From NCBI GenBank assembly GCA_019308625.1, contig JAFDHU010000049.1, positions 1 to 11,299 on the forward strand: 11,299 bases of DNA, in the 5' to 3' direction. The notes under the pieces were generated by a model. It saw only the letters and a list, made by a program, of their open reading frames with translations, was not told where the DNA came from and searched no databases. Source of the DNA: Deltaproteobacteria bacterium (lineage in GTDB: Bacteria > Desulfobacterota > Desulfobaccia > Desulfobaccales > 0-14-0-80-60-11). Below are positions 1 through 6,534 of the stretch, piece by piece; position 1 is the first letter of the stretch, and each line of letters starts with the position of its first letter. A program made the position numbers and the translations under genes.

Positions 1-83
1 AGGAGATGGCCAAAAACTTCGCCGGCCGGGTGCTGGACCACCTGGGCCTGGAACATGATCTGACCAGACGCTGGAAGGAGTAG
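1..83 (+). CDS. ubiX: C-terminal end of probable UbiX flavin prenyltransferase (partial)
   Basis: An open frame runs from the window edge (codons in phase from base 3) to TAG at 81-83. The visible tail contains FAGRVLDHLGLEHDLTRRW. It resembles the C-terminal helix of UbiX/Pad1-type flavin prenyltransferases, which typically ends in a V-x-x-V/I-LD-x-(L/F)-G-I-x-x-DL-x-x-RW pattern. UbiX makes prenylated FMN, the cofactor for UbiD-type decarboxylases. The next gene is a UbiA prenyltransferase, and ubiX-ubiA pairing is common in bacteria making menaquinone by the futalosine route (MqnM/MqnP naming) or ubiquinone. Only about 26 residues are visible, so the family call rests on this short motif and on the neighbour. 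The N-terminal FMN-binding part lies outside the window. Confidence 0.7.
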   Translation, partial: EMAKNFAGRVLDHLGLEHDLTRRWKE

Positions 84-150
84 GGTGGGGGAAGGGGGCC
101 AGGGGGAAGGTGGGGGAAGGGGCTAAGGGGCGCGGCCCCTTACCCCCACC
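84..150. repeat. G-run tract plus nested palindrome between ubiX and ubiA
   Basis: The spacer after the ubiX stop starts with G-runs of three or more at 83-85, 87-91, 94-98, 102-106, 112-116, 119-122 and 127-130, with short gaps; this matches the G-quadruplex sequence rule. It overlaps a perfect 8-bp stem TAAGGGGC (124-131)/GCCCCTTA (135-142) with a 3-nt loop. An outer 8-bp arm, GGTGGGGG (109-116)/CCCCCACC (143-150), is separated from the inner stem on one side by a 7-nt bulge. There is no T-run after the stem, so it does not look like an ordinary intrinsic terminator. A similar but larger element sits before sucC at 9993-10124. Confidence 0.6.
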
Positions 151-183
151 CCCAAGCCCTTAACAGACAGGGAAAAAAGGCAA

Positions 184-1047
184 ATGCCCATGGTTTTTTT
201 TCGGGAGCTCAAAATCCTCCTGGAGATGATCAAAATTGAGCACACCGTGTTTGCCCTGCCCTTTGCCTTCATGGGCGCGCTGCTGGGGGCTAGGGGCTTG
301 CCTACTGCTCCCCAGGCCTTTTACATACTTGTGGCCATGGTGGGGGCCCGCAGCGCGGCCATGGCCTTCAACCGCCTGGTGGATGCCCCCCTGGATGCCG
401 CCAACCCCAGAACCGCGGACCGGGCCCTGCCCCGGGGCCTCATCAGCCGCCGGGCCACTGTGGCCTTCATTGTACTGAACTCTTTGCTTTTTTTGTGGGC
501 CGCGGGCCGCCTCAACCCTCTGTGCCGCACCCTGGCCCCCTTTGCCCTCCTGGTGGTGTTTTTCTACTCCTACACCAAGCGCTTCACCTGGACCTCCCAT
601 TTCTTCCTGGGCGCGGCCCTGGGCTTGGCGCCTTTAGGGGGCTGGATTGCGGTAACCGGGGAAGTGGCGCTGCTGCCGCTGATTTTAGGGGCCGCGGTGC
701 TCCTGTGGGTGGCCGGTTTTGATGTGCTCTACTCCCTGCAGGACGTGGAATTTGACCGCCGGGCTGGGCTGTTTTCCCTGCCCGCCAGCCTGGGGCCGGA
801 GAGGTCCATGAAAATCGCCCGCCTCCTGCACCTGGGGGCCGCGGCGGGCTTTGTCGCCACCGGCTGGCTGGCCGGCCTGGGCCGCCTTTACCTGGCTGCG
901 GCCTTGGCCGCCGGGCTGTTCCTGTGGTGGGAACACCGCCTCATCACCCCCCACGACCTCTCCCGCCTGCACCAGGCCTTTTTCACCTTGAACGGCCTCA
1001 TCGGCATCCTCCTGGGGCTGGCCACCCTGTTCAGCCTCTGGCCGTGA
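184..1047 (+). CDS. UbiA-family prenyltransferase (4-hydroxybenzoate/MqnP-like)
   Basis: This is an integral inner-membrane prenyltransferase that attaches a polyprenyl chain to an aromatic ring in quinone biosynthesis. The first Asp-rich motif is at residues 63-71 (N63-R-L-V-D67-A-P-L-D71), followed by the family block NPRTADRALPRG. The second motif is at 187-191 (D187-V-E-F-D191). These acidic residues bind Mg-diphosphate. The segment YSYTKRFTW...LGLAPLGGWIAV (about 128-157) is typical of the bacterial 4-hydroxybenzoate/MqnP subgroup. Hydrophobic stretches along the 287 residues fit eight to nine membrane helices. With UbiX upstream, a role in the futalosine menaquinone pathway is my favoured inference; ubiquinone synthesis is the alternative. 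A second ATG at 190 is better spaced (9 nt) from the AAGG at 177-180 than ATG 184, so the true start may be two codons later. The gene converges on fumC with a 33-nt gap. Confidence 0.9.
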   Translation: MPMVFFRELKILLEMIKIEHTVFALPFAFMGALLGARGLPTAPQAFYILVAMVGARSAAMAFNRLVDAPLDAANPRTADRALPRGLISRRATVAFIVLNSLLFLWAAGRLNPLCRTLAPFALLVVFFYSYTKRFTWTSHFFLGAALGLAPLGGWIAVTGEVALLPLILGAAVLLWVAGFDVLYSLQDVEFDRRAGLFSLPASLGPERSMKIARLLHLGAAAGFVATGWLAGLGRLYLAAALAAGLFLWWEHRLITPHDLSRLHQAFFTLNGLIGILLGLATLFSLWP

Positions 1048-1058
1048 CAGCCCCAAAC

Positions 1059-1080
1059 AAACTAACCGAAAACCGAAAAC
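1059..1080 (-). repeat. GTTTTCGGTTTTCGGTT motif directly after the fumC stop
   Basis: Read on the minus strand, the fumC TGA (1083-1081) is followed at once by GTTTTCGGTTTTCGGTTAG, a tandem 7-mer of the GTTTTCG type. Closely related copies follow the stop codons of the stress protein (3506-3522, +) and sucC (11265-11282, +) in the same sense orientation. It is not a hairpin, and its function is unknown. Confidence 0.5.
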
Positions 1081-2484
1081 TCATCCCTTGGGTCCGATCA
1101 TGTCTTCCGGCCGCACATAGCGGTCAAAATCCTCCTCACTTAGGAAGCCCAGCCTGACCGCGGCCTCCTTCAGGGTGAGCCCCTGGGAGTAGGCGGCCTG
1201 CGCCACCTTGGCGGCCCGGTCATAGCCGATATGGGGGCTCAAGGCGGTCACCAGCATGAGGGACTCATGCACGTTTTTTTCCATCTGGGCCCGGTTGGGG
1301 ACGATGCCCGCCACGCAGTGCTCTGCAAAGGAGTCGCAGGCATCGGCCAGCAGGCGGATGGACTTAAGCAGGTTGTAGGCGATGACCGGCTTGAACACAT
1401 TGAGTTCAAAGTTGCCCTGGGAGCCGGCAAAGCTGATGGTGGCGTCGTTGCCCATCACCTGCACCGCCACCATGGTCATCATCTCGGCCTGGGTGGGGTT
1501 GACCTTGCCCGGCATGATGGAGCTCCCCGGCTCCCGGGCCGGCAGGATCAGCTCATTGAGGCCGGCCCGGGGACCCGAGCCCAGCCAGCGGAGGTCATTG
1601 GCGATTTTCATCAGGGCCGCGGCCAGGGTTTTCAGGGCCCCGCTCAGGTGGACCACCGCCTCATGGGAGGCCAAGGCAGCAAACTTGTTGGCCGCCGGGC
1701 GGAAAGGCAGACCGGTGAAGGCGGCGATTTTGGCCGCGGCCCGTTCCCCGAACTCCGGGTGGGTGTTCAGGCCGGTGCCCACCGCGGTGCCCCCCAGGGC
1801 CAGCTCCAGCAGGCCTTCTGCAGCCCGATGGATGATGTTCAGGCAGTGCTCCAACTGGGCCGCGTAGCCGGAAAACTCCTGCCCCAAGGTGAGGGGCACG
1901 GCATCCATCAGGTGGGTGCGCCCGATCTTGATGATGTCTTTGAACTCCTCCGCCTTTTGGGCCAGGGCGTCTTTAAGCCGCTCAACCATCGGCAGCAGGC
2001 GGTGGTGAATTTGCTCGGCCGCGGCGATGTGCAGGGCTGTGGGGAAGACATCGTTGGTGGACTGGCCCAGATTTACATGGTCGTTGGGATGCACCGGCTG
2101 TTTGCTCCCCAGCACACCCCCGGCCAGCTCAATGGCCCGGTTGGCGATGACTTCATTGACATTCATGTTGGTCTGGGTGCCGCTGCCTGTCTGCCACACC
2201 ACCAGGGGAAAGTGGTCGTCCAGCCGCCCGGCGATGACCTCTTCGGCCGCGGCCGCAATAAGCCGGGCCTTGTCCTCCGGGAGGCGCCCCAGCTCCTGGT
2301 TGGTGAGGGCCGCGGCTTTTTTCACCAGCCCCATGCCCCGAAAGAATTCCCGGGGGAAGCGCTCCGACCCGATGCGGAAATTCTCCAGGGCCCGGGCGGT
2401 CTGGGCCCCGTAATACCTGTCCGCCGGCACCTCCACGTCGCCCAGGCTGTCTCTCTCAATGCGGTGTTCCACGGAGTGTTCCAT
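1081..2484 (-). CDS. fumC: Class II fumarate hydratase (fumarase C)
   Basis: FumC interconverts fumarate and L-malate, is cytoplasmic, homotetrameric and iron-free, and serves the TCA cycle. At 467 residues it matches the usual length. Superfamily blocks are visible in order: GSGTQTNMNVNEVIANRA (100-117), HPNDHVNLGQSTND (132-145), GRTHLMDAVPLTLGQE (188-203) with the catalytic His191, and GSSIMPGKVNPTQAE (320-334) with the catalytic-loop Ser321. PGKVNPTQ followed by MVAVQVMGND favours fumarase over the related aspartase, which normally has PAKVNPV. The start is ATG at 2484-2482. Reading toward it are AGGAGG, 12 nt away, and AAGGAAGG ending 1 nt before it, so neither Shine-Dalgarno is ideally spaced. 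The N-terminus HRIERDSLGDVEVPADRYYGAQT fits the family start. The gene diverges from usp and converges on ubiA. Confidence 0.96.
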   Translation of the reverse strand: MEHSVEHRIERDSLGDVEVPADRYYGAQTARALENFRIGSERFPREFFRGMGLVKKAAALTNQELGRLPEDKARLIAAAAEEVIAGRLDDHFPLVVWQTGSGTQTNMNVNEVIANRAIELAGGVLGSKQPVHPNDHVNLGQSTNDVFPTALHIAAAEQIHHRLLPMVERLKDALAQKAEEFKDIIKIGRTHLMDAVPLTLGQEFSGYAAQLEHCLNIIHRAAEGLLELALGGTAVGTGLNTHPEFGERAAAKIAAFTGLPFRPAANKFAALASHEAVVHLSGALKTLAAALMKIANDLRWLGSGPRAGLNELILPAREPGSSIMPGKVNPTQAEMMTMVAVQVMGNDATISFAGSQGNFELNVFKPVIAYNLLKSIRLLADACDSFAEHCVAGIVPNRAQMEKNVHESLMLVTALSPHIGYDRAAKVAQAAYSQGLTLKEAAVRLGFLSEEDFDRYVRPEDMIGPKG

Positions 2485-2590
2485 GCCTTCCTTGAGCCTC
2501 CTGTCATGGATAATTTTTCCTGCCCCTCCGGCAGAGAATGATTATGTTGGTTAATAATAACCGGGCTGGTCCGGAAAAGCGAAGGTGCCC
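2485..2590. promoter_or_regulatory. Divergent fumC/usp intergenic region with small inverted repeat
   Basis: This 106-bp gap must hold the 5' signals of two divergent genes and is AT-rich compared with its surroundings. At 2549-2562 there is an inverted repeat GGTTA-ATAA-TAACC. On the minus strand a CATAAT (2546-2541), one mismatch from the sigma-70 -10 consensus, lies next to it, but I see no convincing -35 box. The inverted repeat could be an operator, but that is a guess. GAAGG at 2581-2585 serves as ribosome-binding site for usp. Confidence 0.3.
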
Positions 2591-3202
2591 ATGAAATCGG
2601 CCCCCAAACCCTTCAGCCGGATTCTGCTGGCTTATGACGGCAGCGCCGACGCCAGGCGAGCGCTTTACTTCGCCGCGGCCTTGGCCCGGGGCTCCCGGCT
2701 GGTGGAGCATATCGCGGTGCTCCGGGTCATCGGCGGCAGCTACCTGGCCCGGCACGTCAAGAACGTGGATCTGCGGGTCACCCGCCTGGAGGAGGTCAGG
2801 GAATGGCGGCGGGTGCGCCGCCGTTATCTGGAACAGGAAATCAGGCCCCAGCTTCAGGAGGCCGGGGAGTATTTGGCGCGCCAAGGCGTGGCGATTCCCA
2901 TTGACCTGCGCCGGGCCGAAGGACGGGTGGGGGAGGAAATCCTCAAGCTGGCGGAGGCAGAGGGCTTCACCACCATCATCCTGGGCCGCCGGGGCTTGTC
3001 CTCCCTCAAGGAACTGCTCCTGGGCAGTGTGACCCGCACGGTGACTCACCGGGCCCGGGGACTGACAGTCCTGGTGGTGGGGAGCAAAGGGGAAATCAAC
3101 CCGGACTGCCCCGTTACTCCGTTGCTGGTGCCAGTGGACGGCTCTGACGCCGGTCAGGCTGCAGTGTGGCAGGCCGCAGTACTACCCTTCTGCATGTGGT
3201 AG
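2591..3202 (+). CDS. Universal stress protein, first Usp domain plus start of the second (frame-broken)
   Basis: This is a UspA-superfamily, nucleotide-binding stress protein. Residue numbers here count from the upstream in-frame GTG at 2585; I prefer ATG 2591, which has GAAGG 5 nt upstream. Domain one runs from about residue 12 (RILLAYDGSADARRAL) to 166 and includes the ATP-binding motif G-2x-G-9x-G-S at 134-148 (GRRGLSSLKELLLGS). A second domain opens with PLLVPVDGSDAGQAAVWQAA (179-198), but the frame then runs into PFCMW and TAG at 3200-3202. The remainder of domain two continues in another frame to 3507. Double-Usp proteins of about 300 residues are common, so this was, or still is, one gene. 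The protein as read contains one whole domain and could be functional alone. A sequencing or assembly error is also possible. Confidence 0.8.
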   Translation: MKSAPKPFSRILLAYDGSADARRALYFAAALARGSRLVEHIAVLRVIGGSYLARHVKNVDLRVTRLEEVREWRRVRRRYLEQEIRPQLQEAGEYLARQGVAIPIDLRRAEGRVGEEILKLAEAEGFTTIILGRRGLSSLKELLLGSVTRTVTHRARGLTVLVVGSKGEINPDCPVTPLLVPVDGSDAGQAAVWQAAVLPFCMW

Positions 3203-3507
3203 ATTTGGCCCTGCTCAGCCCGGAGATGGAGATCGGCCCCAGCCGCCTGGTGGAGGAGGGTGAGGCGGTCCTGACCCAAAGCCGGGACCTGCTCCGGCAG
3301 GCAGGCTTCACCGGCCCCCATACAGAGAAGCTCCTCCTGGGCCGCCCAACCCATGCCATCGCTGCTTATGCCCAAGAGGCCGGGGTTGCCCTCATCCTCA
3401 TGGGGCATCAGGGCCGGTCCAGGCTGGGGCAGCTCCTCCTGGGCAGCGTGGCCACCGAGGTGGTGCACCGCAGCCAAAAGGCCGCGGTGGGCTTGGTGTG
3501 TTTTTAG
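3166..3507 (+). pseudogene. Out-of-frame remainder of the second Usp domain
   Basis: This reading frame carries the rest of the second Usp domain: TLLHVVDLALL, an amphipathic middle part (LVEEGEAVLTQSRDLLRQAGF), and the C-terminal motif MGHQGRSRLGQLLLGSVATEVVHRS, which fits G-2x-G-9x-G-S. Its N-terminal third (VPVDGSDAGQAAVWQAA) is encoded in the preceding frame, so the domain is split across two frames and overlaps the first ORF by 37 nt. The nominal start, GTG 3166, has no clear ribosome-binding site and lies inside the domain, which argues against independent translation. Restoring the frame needs 3n+1 additional bases near 3175-3185. I list it as a gene fragment; if the break is a sequence error, 2591-3507 is one CDS. 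Confidence 0.7.
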
Positions 3508-3522
3508 TTTTTGGTTTTGGGT
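3506..3522 (+). repeat. AGTTTTTGGTTTTGGGT motif at the usp stop codon
   Basis: This starts on the last two bases of the TAG stop (3505-3507). It matches the post-stop repeats of fumC and sucC with substitutions at two to three positions. It is the most degenerate of the three copies, so chance similarity is possible. Confidence 0.3.
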
Positions 3523-3628
3523 GGTAAAAGTGGGTGTTATGGAAGGACGGGGCCGGCCCGCTCCCAGGATTACGGGACGGTCTCGGGAGGAGGTCCGGGA
3601 GCTAGAAAAATGAGAATCCCGATAAATC

Positions 3629-3683
3629 CCCAGGCAGAAGCCTGGGAGGGCTGATAGGACTTTCCCGCGGTCCGGGGGACCGC
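3629..3683 (+). promoter_or_regulatory. Two perfect hairpins ahead of the small Cys-rich gene
   Basis: Stem one is CCCAGGC (3629-3635), AGAA loop, GCCTGGG (3640-3646). Stem two is GCGGTCC (3667-3673), GGG loop, GCGGTCC complement GGACCGC (3677-3683), followed by TTTA. The second stem ends 11 nt before the ATG at 3695, so it lies right beside the GGAG at 3689-3692. It may be a weak terminator of usp, or a structured 5' leader controlling translation of the small gene. It does not match any riboswitch consensus I know. Confidence 0.45.
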
Positions 3684-3694
3684 TTTATGGAGCC

Positions 3695-3904
3695 ATGCTC
3701 AGGACGGATGATTTTCGTCGGGGCGATGTGAGCCTGCCCAGTCTGGACGCTGATGACCTGCCGGAGTGCTGCTGGCGGTGCGTGTATCTGATGACCAAGG
3801 ATTTTTCCGTCAACTATGCCGACAGCCTGTTCTATTACTGCTGCGCTTACAACTGGCCGGACAAACTGACCGATGTCCCTCCCCCCTGTCTGACCGGCTC
3901 TTGA
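3695..3904 (+). CDS. Small cysteine-rich protein of unknown function
   Basis: This is a 69-residue protein I cannot assign to a family. It has six cysteines, in the clusters C25-C26-W-R-C29, C49-C50 and C65, with aromatic residues around them (FYYCCAYNW). The spacing suggests a small metal-binding (Zn or Fe-S) or disulfide-stabilised fold, but that is inference. There is no signal peptide or membrane segment. Codon use is like the neighbours (mostly G or C at third positions), and no larger ORF competes on the other strand, which supports real coding. The start is uncertain: ATG 3695 has GGAG only 2 nt upstream, and GTG 3728 (behind GGGGCGAT) would still keep all the cysteines. It converges tail-to-tail with the SLBB gene (24-nt gap). 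Confidence 0.65.
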   Translation: MLRTDDFRRGDVSLPSLDADDLPECCWRCVYLMTKDFSVNYADSLFYYCCAYNWPDKLTDVPPPCLTGS

Positions 3905-3928
3905 GCCGTCAATCTCCCTCAGCCCGAC

Positions 3929-4774
3929 TCAGAACCAGGACTCCGGCACCACAATGGTGTCCCCCGGAAGGACAAGGTCATTCAGGCTTACCCGGATTTT
4001 CTCCTTGACCCCGTGGCGATCCCGGAGGATATGGGTGCGCCGGGGGGAGGCCAGGTCGGTGAAGCCTCCGGCCGTGGTCACCGCCATCAGCACCGTCATG
4101 CCCTCTTCATACGGGTAGCGCCCTGGCTGCTTCACTTGGCCGGCCACATAGAACACCAGCAGGGGCACATAGATGGTGTCGCCGTTGTGCACCTTGACGT
4201 TGTGGCGGGGGTCTCCGGCCAGGGCGGCGCTGAGGGAGATGGTCAGCTTGTCCTGGGAGCCGGTGGCATCAGGCATCCGGGGCCGGTCTCTCTTTTCCCC
4301 CGGACGGGCCCGGACAATGACGGCCAAGCCGCTGGCCGGGCGCCGGGCATCCCCGCTTTGACCCAACCCCCCCGCCAGGGAAATGGCTTCGGCCACCGTG
4401 ATGTCCTTGGTGAGGGGATAGACTCCCGGTTTGGCCACATTCCCCACCACAAAGAATTTGTGGCTGCGGTAGGCCGTCACTTTGATGGACACGTGGGGGT
4501 CAATGATGTACCCGTCCGCCAGACGGCGCTCCAGCTCCTTTTGCAACTGGAGGACAGTTTTGCCCCGGGCGGTCACCTCTCCCACAAAGGGGTAGGAGAT
4601 GCGGCCGTCCAGGCCCACCCGCACCGTGCGGGTCAGGTCGTCGTGGTCCCACACCCGGATTTCTATTTCATCTTCCGGGCCCAGCACGTACTGCTCCTGG
4701 GGGAAAACCGGAATAGCCCACCAGCAGCACAGGGCCAGCAATCCCGGGACCGCCAGAAATATTTTTCTCCACAT
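3929..4774 (-). CDS. Polysaccharide export protein (Wza/GumB-like, SLBB domains)
   Basis: This is an outer-membrane/periplasmic polysaccharide export protein of the Poly_export + SLBB architecture. A signal peptide (basic MWRKIF, then a hydrophobic run to about residue 25) is followed by a Poly_export domain (from GPEDEIEIRVWDHDDL to about residue 100). Next is a first SLBB unit (FFVVGNVAKPGVYPLTKDIT... AGGLG) and a second (FYVAGQVKQPGRYPYEEGMT... AGGF). It ends in LNDLVLPGDTIVVPESWF and lacks the C-terminal membrane helix of full-length Wza, as many short exporters do. The N-terminal LALCC is not a canonical lipobox, so lipidation is doubtful. I chose ATG 4774, with AGGAGG 11 nt upstream, over TTG 4783, whose Shine-Dalgarno would be only 2 nt away. 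It is the second gene of a two-gene operon with the barrel gene, 29-38 nt apart. Confidence 0.92.
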   Translation of the reverse strand: MWRKIFLAVPGLLALCCWWAIPVFPQEQYVLGPEDEIEIRVWDHDDLTRTVRVGLDGRISYPFVGEVTARGKTVLQLQKELERRLADGYIIDPHVSIKVTAYRSHKFFVVGNVAKPGVYPLTKDITVAEAISLAGGLGQSGDARRPASGLAVIVRARPGEKRDRPRMPDATGSQDKLTISLSAALAGDPRHNVKVHNGDTIYVPLLVFYVAGQVKQPGRYPYEEGMTVLMAVTTAGGFTDLASPRRTHILRDRHGVKEKIRVSLNDLVLPGDTIVVPESWF

Positions 4775-4812
4775 GGCTTCCAAAACCTCCTAGACCCGTG
4801 TCACCCGGTTTT

Positions 4813-6270
4813 CTAAATGGCAGTTTTCAGGCCTGCCAGGACCTGGTGGTCCGTATAGCTGAAACCGCTGAAGTTGGAGCTGTCATCCAAGTACCTCCAG
4901 TCCAGCCGCAGGCGCAGCCAGCGGTTGAGAGGGCGGCTGAGGCCGGCCCCTACATAAAAGATGTTGTCCTCCCGGCGCTTGAACGTTCCCGAGGCCGCCT
5001 CCCAGGCCCGGTTGAGGTAGCTGTTGTTGATGAAAGAAAAGGTGGCATAAGTGGTCAGCCGGAAATAGTGCCACTCATGTTTCAAGGCCAGAAAAATGCC
5101 GGTATGCCAGAAGGGGCGGTTGCCGAAATCCACGTCATCCTGCTTGGAGCGCTGCACCGTCAGGGTCAGGAGGGTGCGGCGGCCGTAGCGGTACACGGTC
5201 TGGAGGCTGAGGATGACGTGCTCCGGCGAGTTGTCCCGGCCCGGAAGCTTCCGGCGGTAATTTACCAGGCTTATGCCAAATTTCAGGGTGTTGGACAGCT
5301 TGGCGGTGGGGTTCCAAGTAAAGCCCGCCAGGGGAGTGTGGACGAGGCTGTCGTCTTGGGGAGAGCCCGGGTAAGTCCGGGAGGTGATGATATACTGGAT
5401 GAGGGCCCCGGTCTTGGGCCAAAACCGGTAGTGCAGCATCACCCCCCCGGCATGCTCCCGGAAGGTGCTGCTTTTGTCCACTCCCTTGTCAAACTCCAGG
5501 GCGTCAAACTGGTAGAAACCCTTGACCTGCCATTTATCCGTGGGATGGAAAACTGCCTGCACATAGGGAGTGTGGCGCCGGTAGGGTCTCAGGCGGGCAT
5601 GCTCTGTACTGGGCTCCTCGCTGGCGGCCCGGAAAGCATAGCCCAGGCGGATGGTCAGCCCACGGGGGAAGTCCAGCACTGCTGTCGCGCTGAAATTGTG
5701 GTCATCATGGCTTAAATGGCTGAACCGGCTGAACAGGAAGTAGTTCCCCAGATAGTTCAGAGAAAGCCGGTGGGGCCCCAGGGGCAGGACGAGGCGCAGG
5801 CCCGGGTTGACGGCATGCACCCAATCCGCCTGTTTACCGGTAGAAGAGCGGAACACGTTGCTACGGTATAGGGCATCGTATTCCAGGAAAGGCGCCGCCT
5901 TGAGCGCCCCCAAACGGTGCCCGCGCCAATCCTGCCATATAGCTTCGGAGGCCGCGGCCCGGCCATAGGGGGCCAGGGGTCCGGTGATCGGCCCTGAGGT
6001 CGTGGTTAAGGAGCCTAGATCCAGGTTGGACACCGGCGAGGCAGGCATCCCCAGGGGGAAAAATCCCGGGGCCGGGGCCGGCGGGGGGAGCTTTTCGGAC
6101 TCTGCGGTCTTGACTGCTTTTTCATCCGTGGCGGAGGCCGTTTTCTGGGCCCACATGGCCAGTGGCCTGCCGGTCAGCAGCGCCAAAAGCACCAGAACGG
6201 CCAGAAAGCAGGGCTTTCCTCGAGCCTTCACAGAATCCTGGCAAAACTGACAGGGACGGGTGGGGCCCAT
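4813..6270 (-). CDS. Outer-membrane beta-barrel protein (BBP2_2-like, EPS-associated)
   Basis: Parts in order: an N-terminal signal peptide (KARGKP, then CFLAVLVLLALL, possible cleavage after MWA about residue 41), a low-complexity Ala/Pro linker (about 43-125), and a long region of alternating polar/aromatic strands starting at AAPFLEYDALYRSNVFRSS. The 'D-x-x-YRSNVFR ... NPGLRLVLP ... LSLNYLGNYFLFSRF' opening resembles the BBP2_2/EpsL-type outer-membrane barrels that often neighbour Wza-like exporters. Its role is probably outer-membrane export or secretin-like assistance for a polysaccharide, inferred from the family and the partner gene. The ATG at 6270 has no clear Shine-Dalgarno. GTG 6231 (residue 14, with AGGA 4 nt upstream) would begin exactly at a classical signal peptide and may be the true start. 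The last residue is Ile, not the usual terminal aromatic of porin-type barrels. Confidence 0.8.
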   Translation of the reverse strand: MGPTRPCQFCQDSVKARGKPCFLAVLVLLALLTGRPLAMWAQKTASATDEKAVKTAESEKLPPPAPAPGFFPLGMPASPVSNLDLGSLTTTSGPITGPLAPYGRAAASEAIWQDWRGHRLGALKAAPFLEYDALYRSNVFRSSTGKQADWVHAVNPGLRLVLPLGPHRLSLNYLGNYFLFSRFSHLSHDDHNFSATAVLDFPRGLTIRLGYAFRAASEEPSTEHARLRPYRRHTPYVQAVFHPTDKWQVKGFYQFDALEFDKGVDKSSTFREHAGGVMLHYRFWPKTGALIQYIITSRTYPGSPQDDSLVHTPLAGFTWNPTAKLSNTLKFGISLVNYRRKLPGRDNSPEHVILSLQTVYRYGRRTLLTLTVQRSKQDDVDFGNRPFWHTGIFLALKHEWHYFRLTTYATFSFINNSYLNRAWEAASGTFKRREDNIFYVGAGLSRPLNRWLRLRLDWRYLDDSSNFSGFSYTDHQVLAGLKTAI

Positions 6271-6308
6271 GTCTGAGGTTTGAGTCGCTTAATTGGAGCC
6301 GGGGCAGG

Positions 6309-6337
6309 TGCAAACCTTCCTTATCGGCTCGTATAAT
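6309..6337 (+). promoter_or_regulatory. Candidate sigma-70 promoter for transketolase
   Basis: A perfect -10 hexamer TATAAT lies at 6332-6337. A poor -35 (TGCAAA, 6309-6314, three of six matches) lies 17 nt upstream. It points toward the transketolase gene and would give a leader of about 190 nt. A perfect -10 in such GC-rich DNA is notable, but the weak -35 means an activator or another explanation is possible. Confidence 0.4.
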
Positions 6338-6399
6338 TGCCTTTACTGCAGTGACATGCGGATGTCGATGGTCGTTTCCCCCGGCTCAGGGAAATTTTG

Positions 6400-6468
6400 T
6401 GTCATTCGGCCTCACGGCGGAGAAGCGGCTTGTCATCTGCGGCAAAAAGCCTTATAGGTGTCATGACA
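6400..6468 (+). promoter_or_regulatory. Three TGTCAT repeats ending in a perfect palindrome
   Basis: TGTCAT occurs at 6400-6405, 6431-6436 and 6459-6464, with start-to-start distances of 31 and 28 nt, roughly three helical turns. The last copy forms the perfect 10-bp palindrome TGTCATGACA (6459-6468), followed by a T-run. It lies between the candidate promoter and the transketolase start, where it could bind a regulator. No known regulator is assigned. Confidence 0.25.
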
Positions 6469-6534
6469 ACTTTTTTCGGGCCGACTGGAATACACCTGCT
6501 GCGGCAGAAGGAAACGCAACCTCAGAGGTGGTCA

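Noticed and set aside
1231..2541. A 436-codon plus-strand open frame opposite fumC
   Set aside because: It is the antisense shadow of fumC in GC-rich DNA, rich in Gly/His/Gln with no domain; fumC on the other strand has full family motifs.
3539..3613. A 24-residue mini-ORF (ATG 3539 to TGA 3611-3613) between usp and the Cys-rich gene
   Set aside because: It has no clear ribosome-binding site, biased Arg/Gly/Glu composition and no recognisable features; too short to support.
3601..3700. A riboswitch (cyclic-di-GMP, TPP, fluoride or ZTP type) ahead of the Cys-rich gene
   Set aside because: I compared the two-hairpin leader with the consensus cores I know and found none of their conserved loops, so I report it only as a structured leader.
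4013..5715. Two long plus-strand open frames (4013-4816 and 4798-5715) opposite the exporter operon
   Set aside because: They have low-complexity composition and no motifs, and lie exactly antisense to the SLBB and barrel genes.
6397..6534. In-frame N-terminal extension of transketolase from 6397
   Set aside because: The family N-terminus begins near MATASDLEKL, the ATG at 6535 has a good Shine-Dalgarno, and the extension contains the palindrome and looks non-coding.
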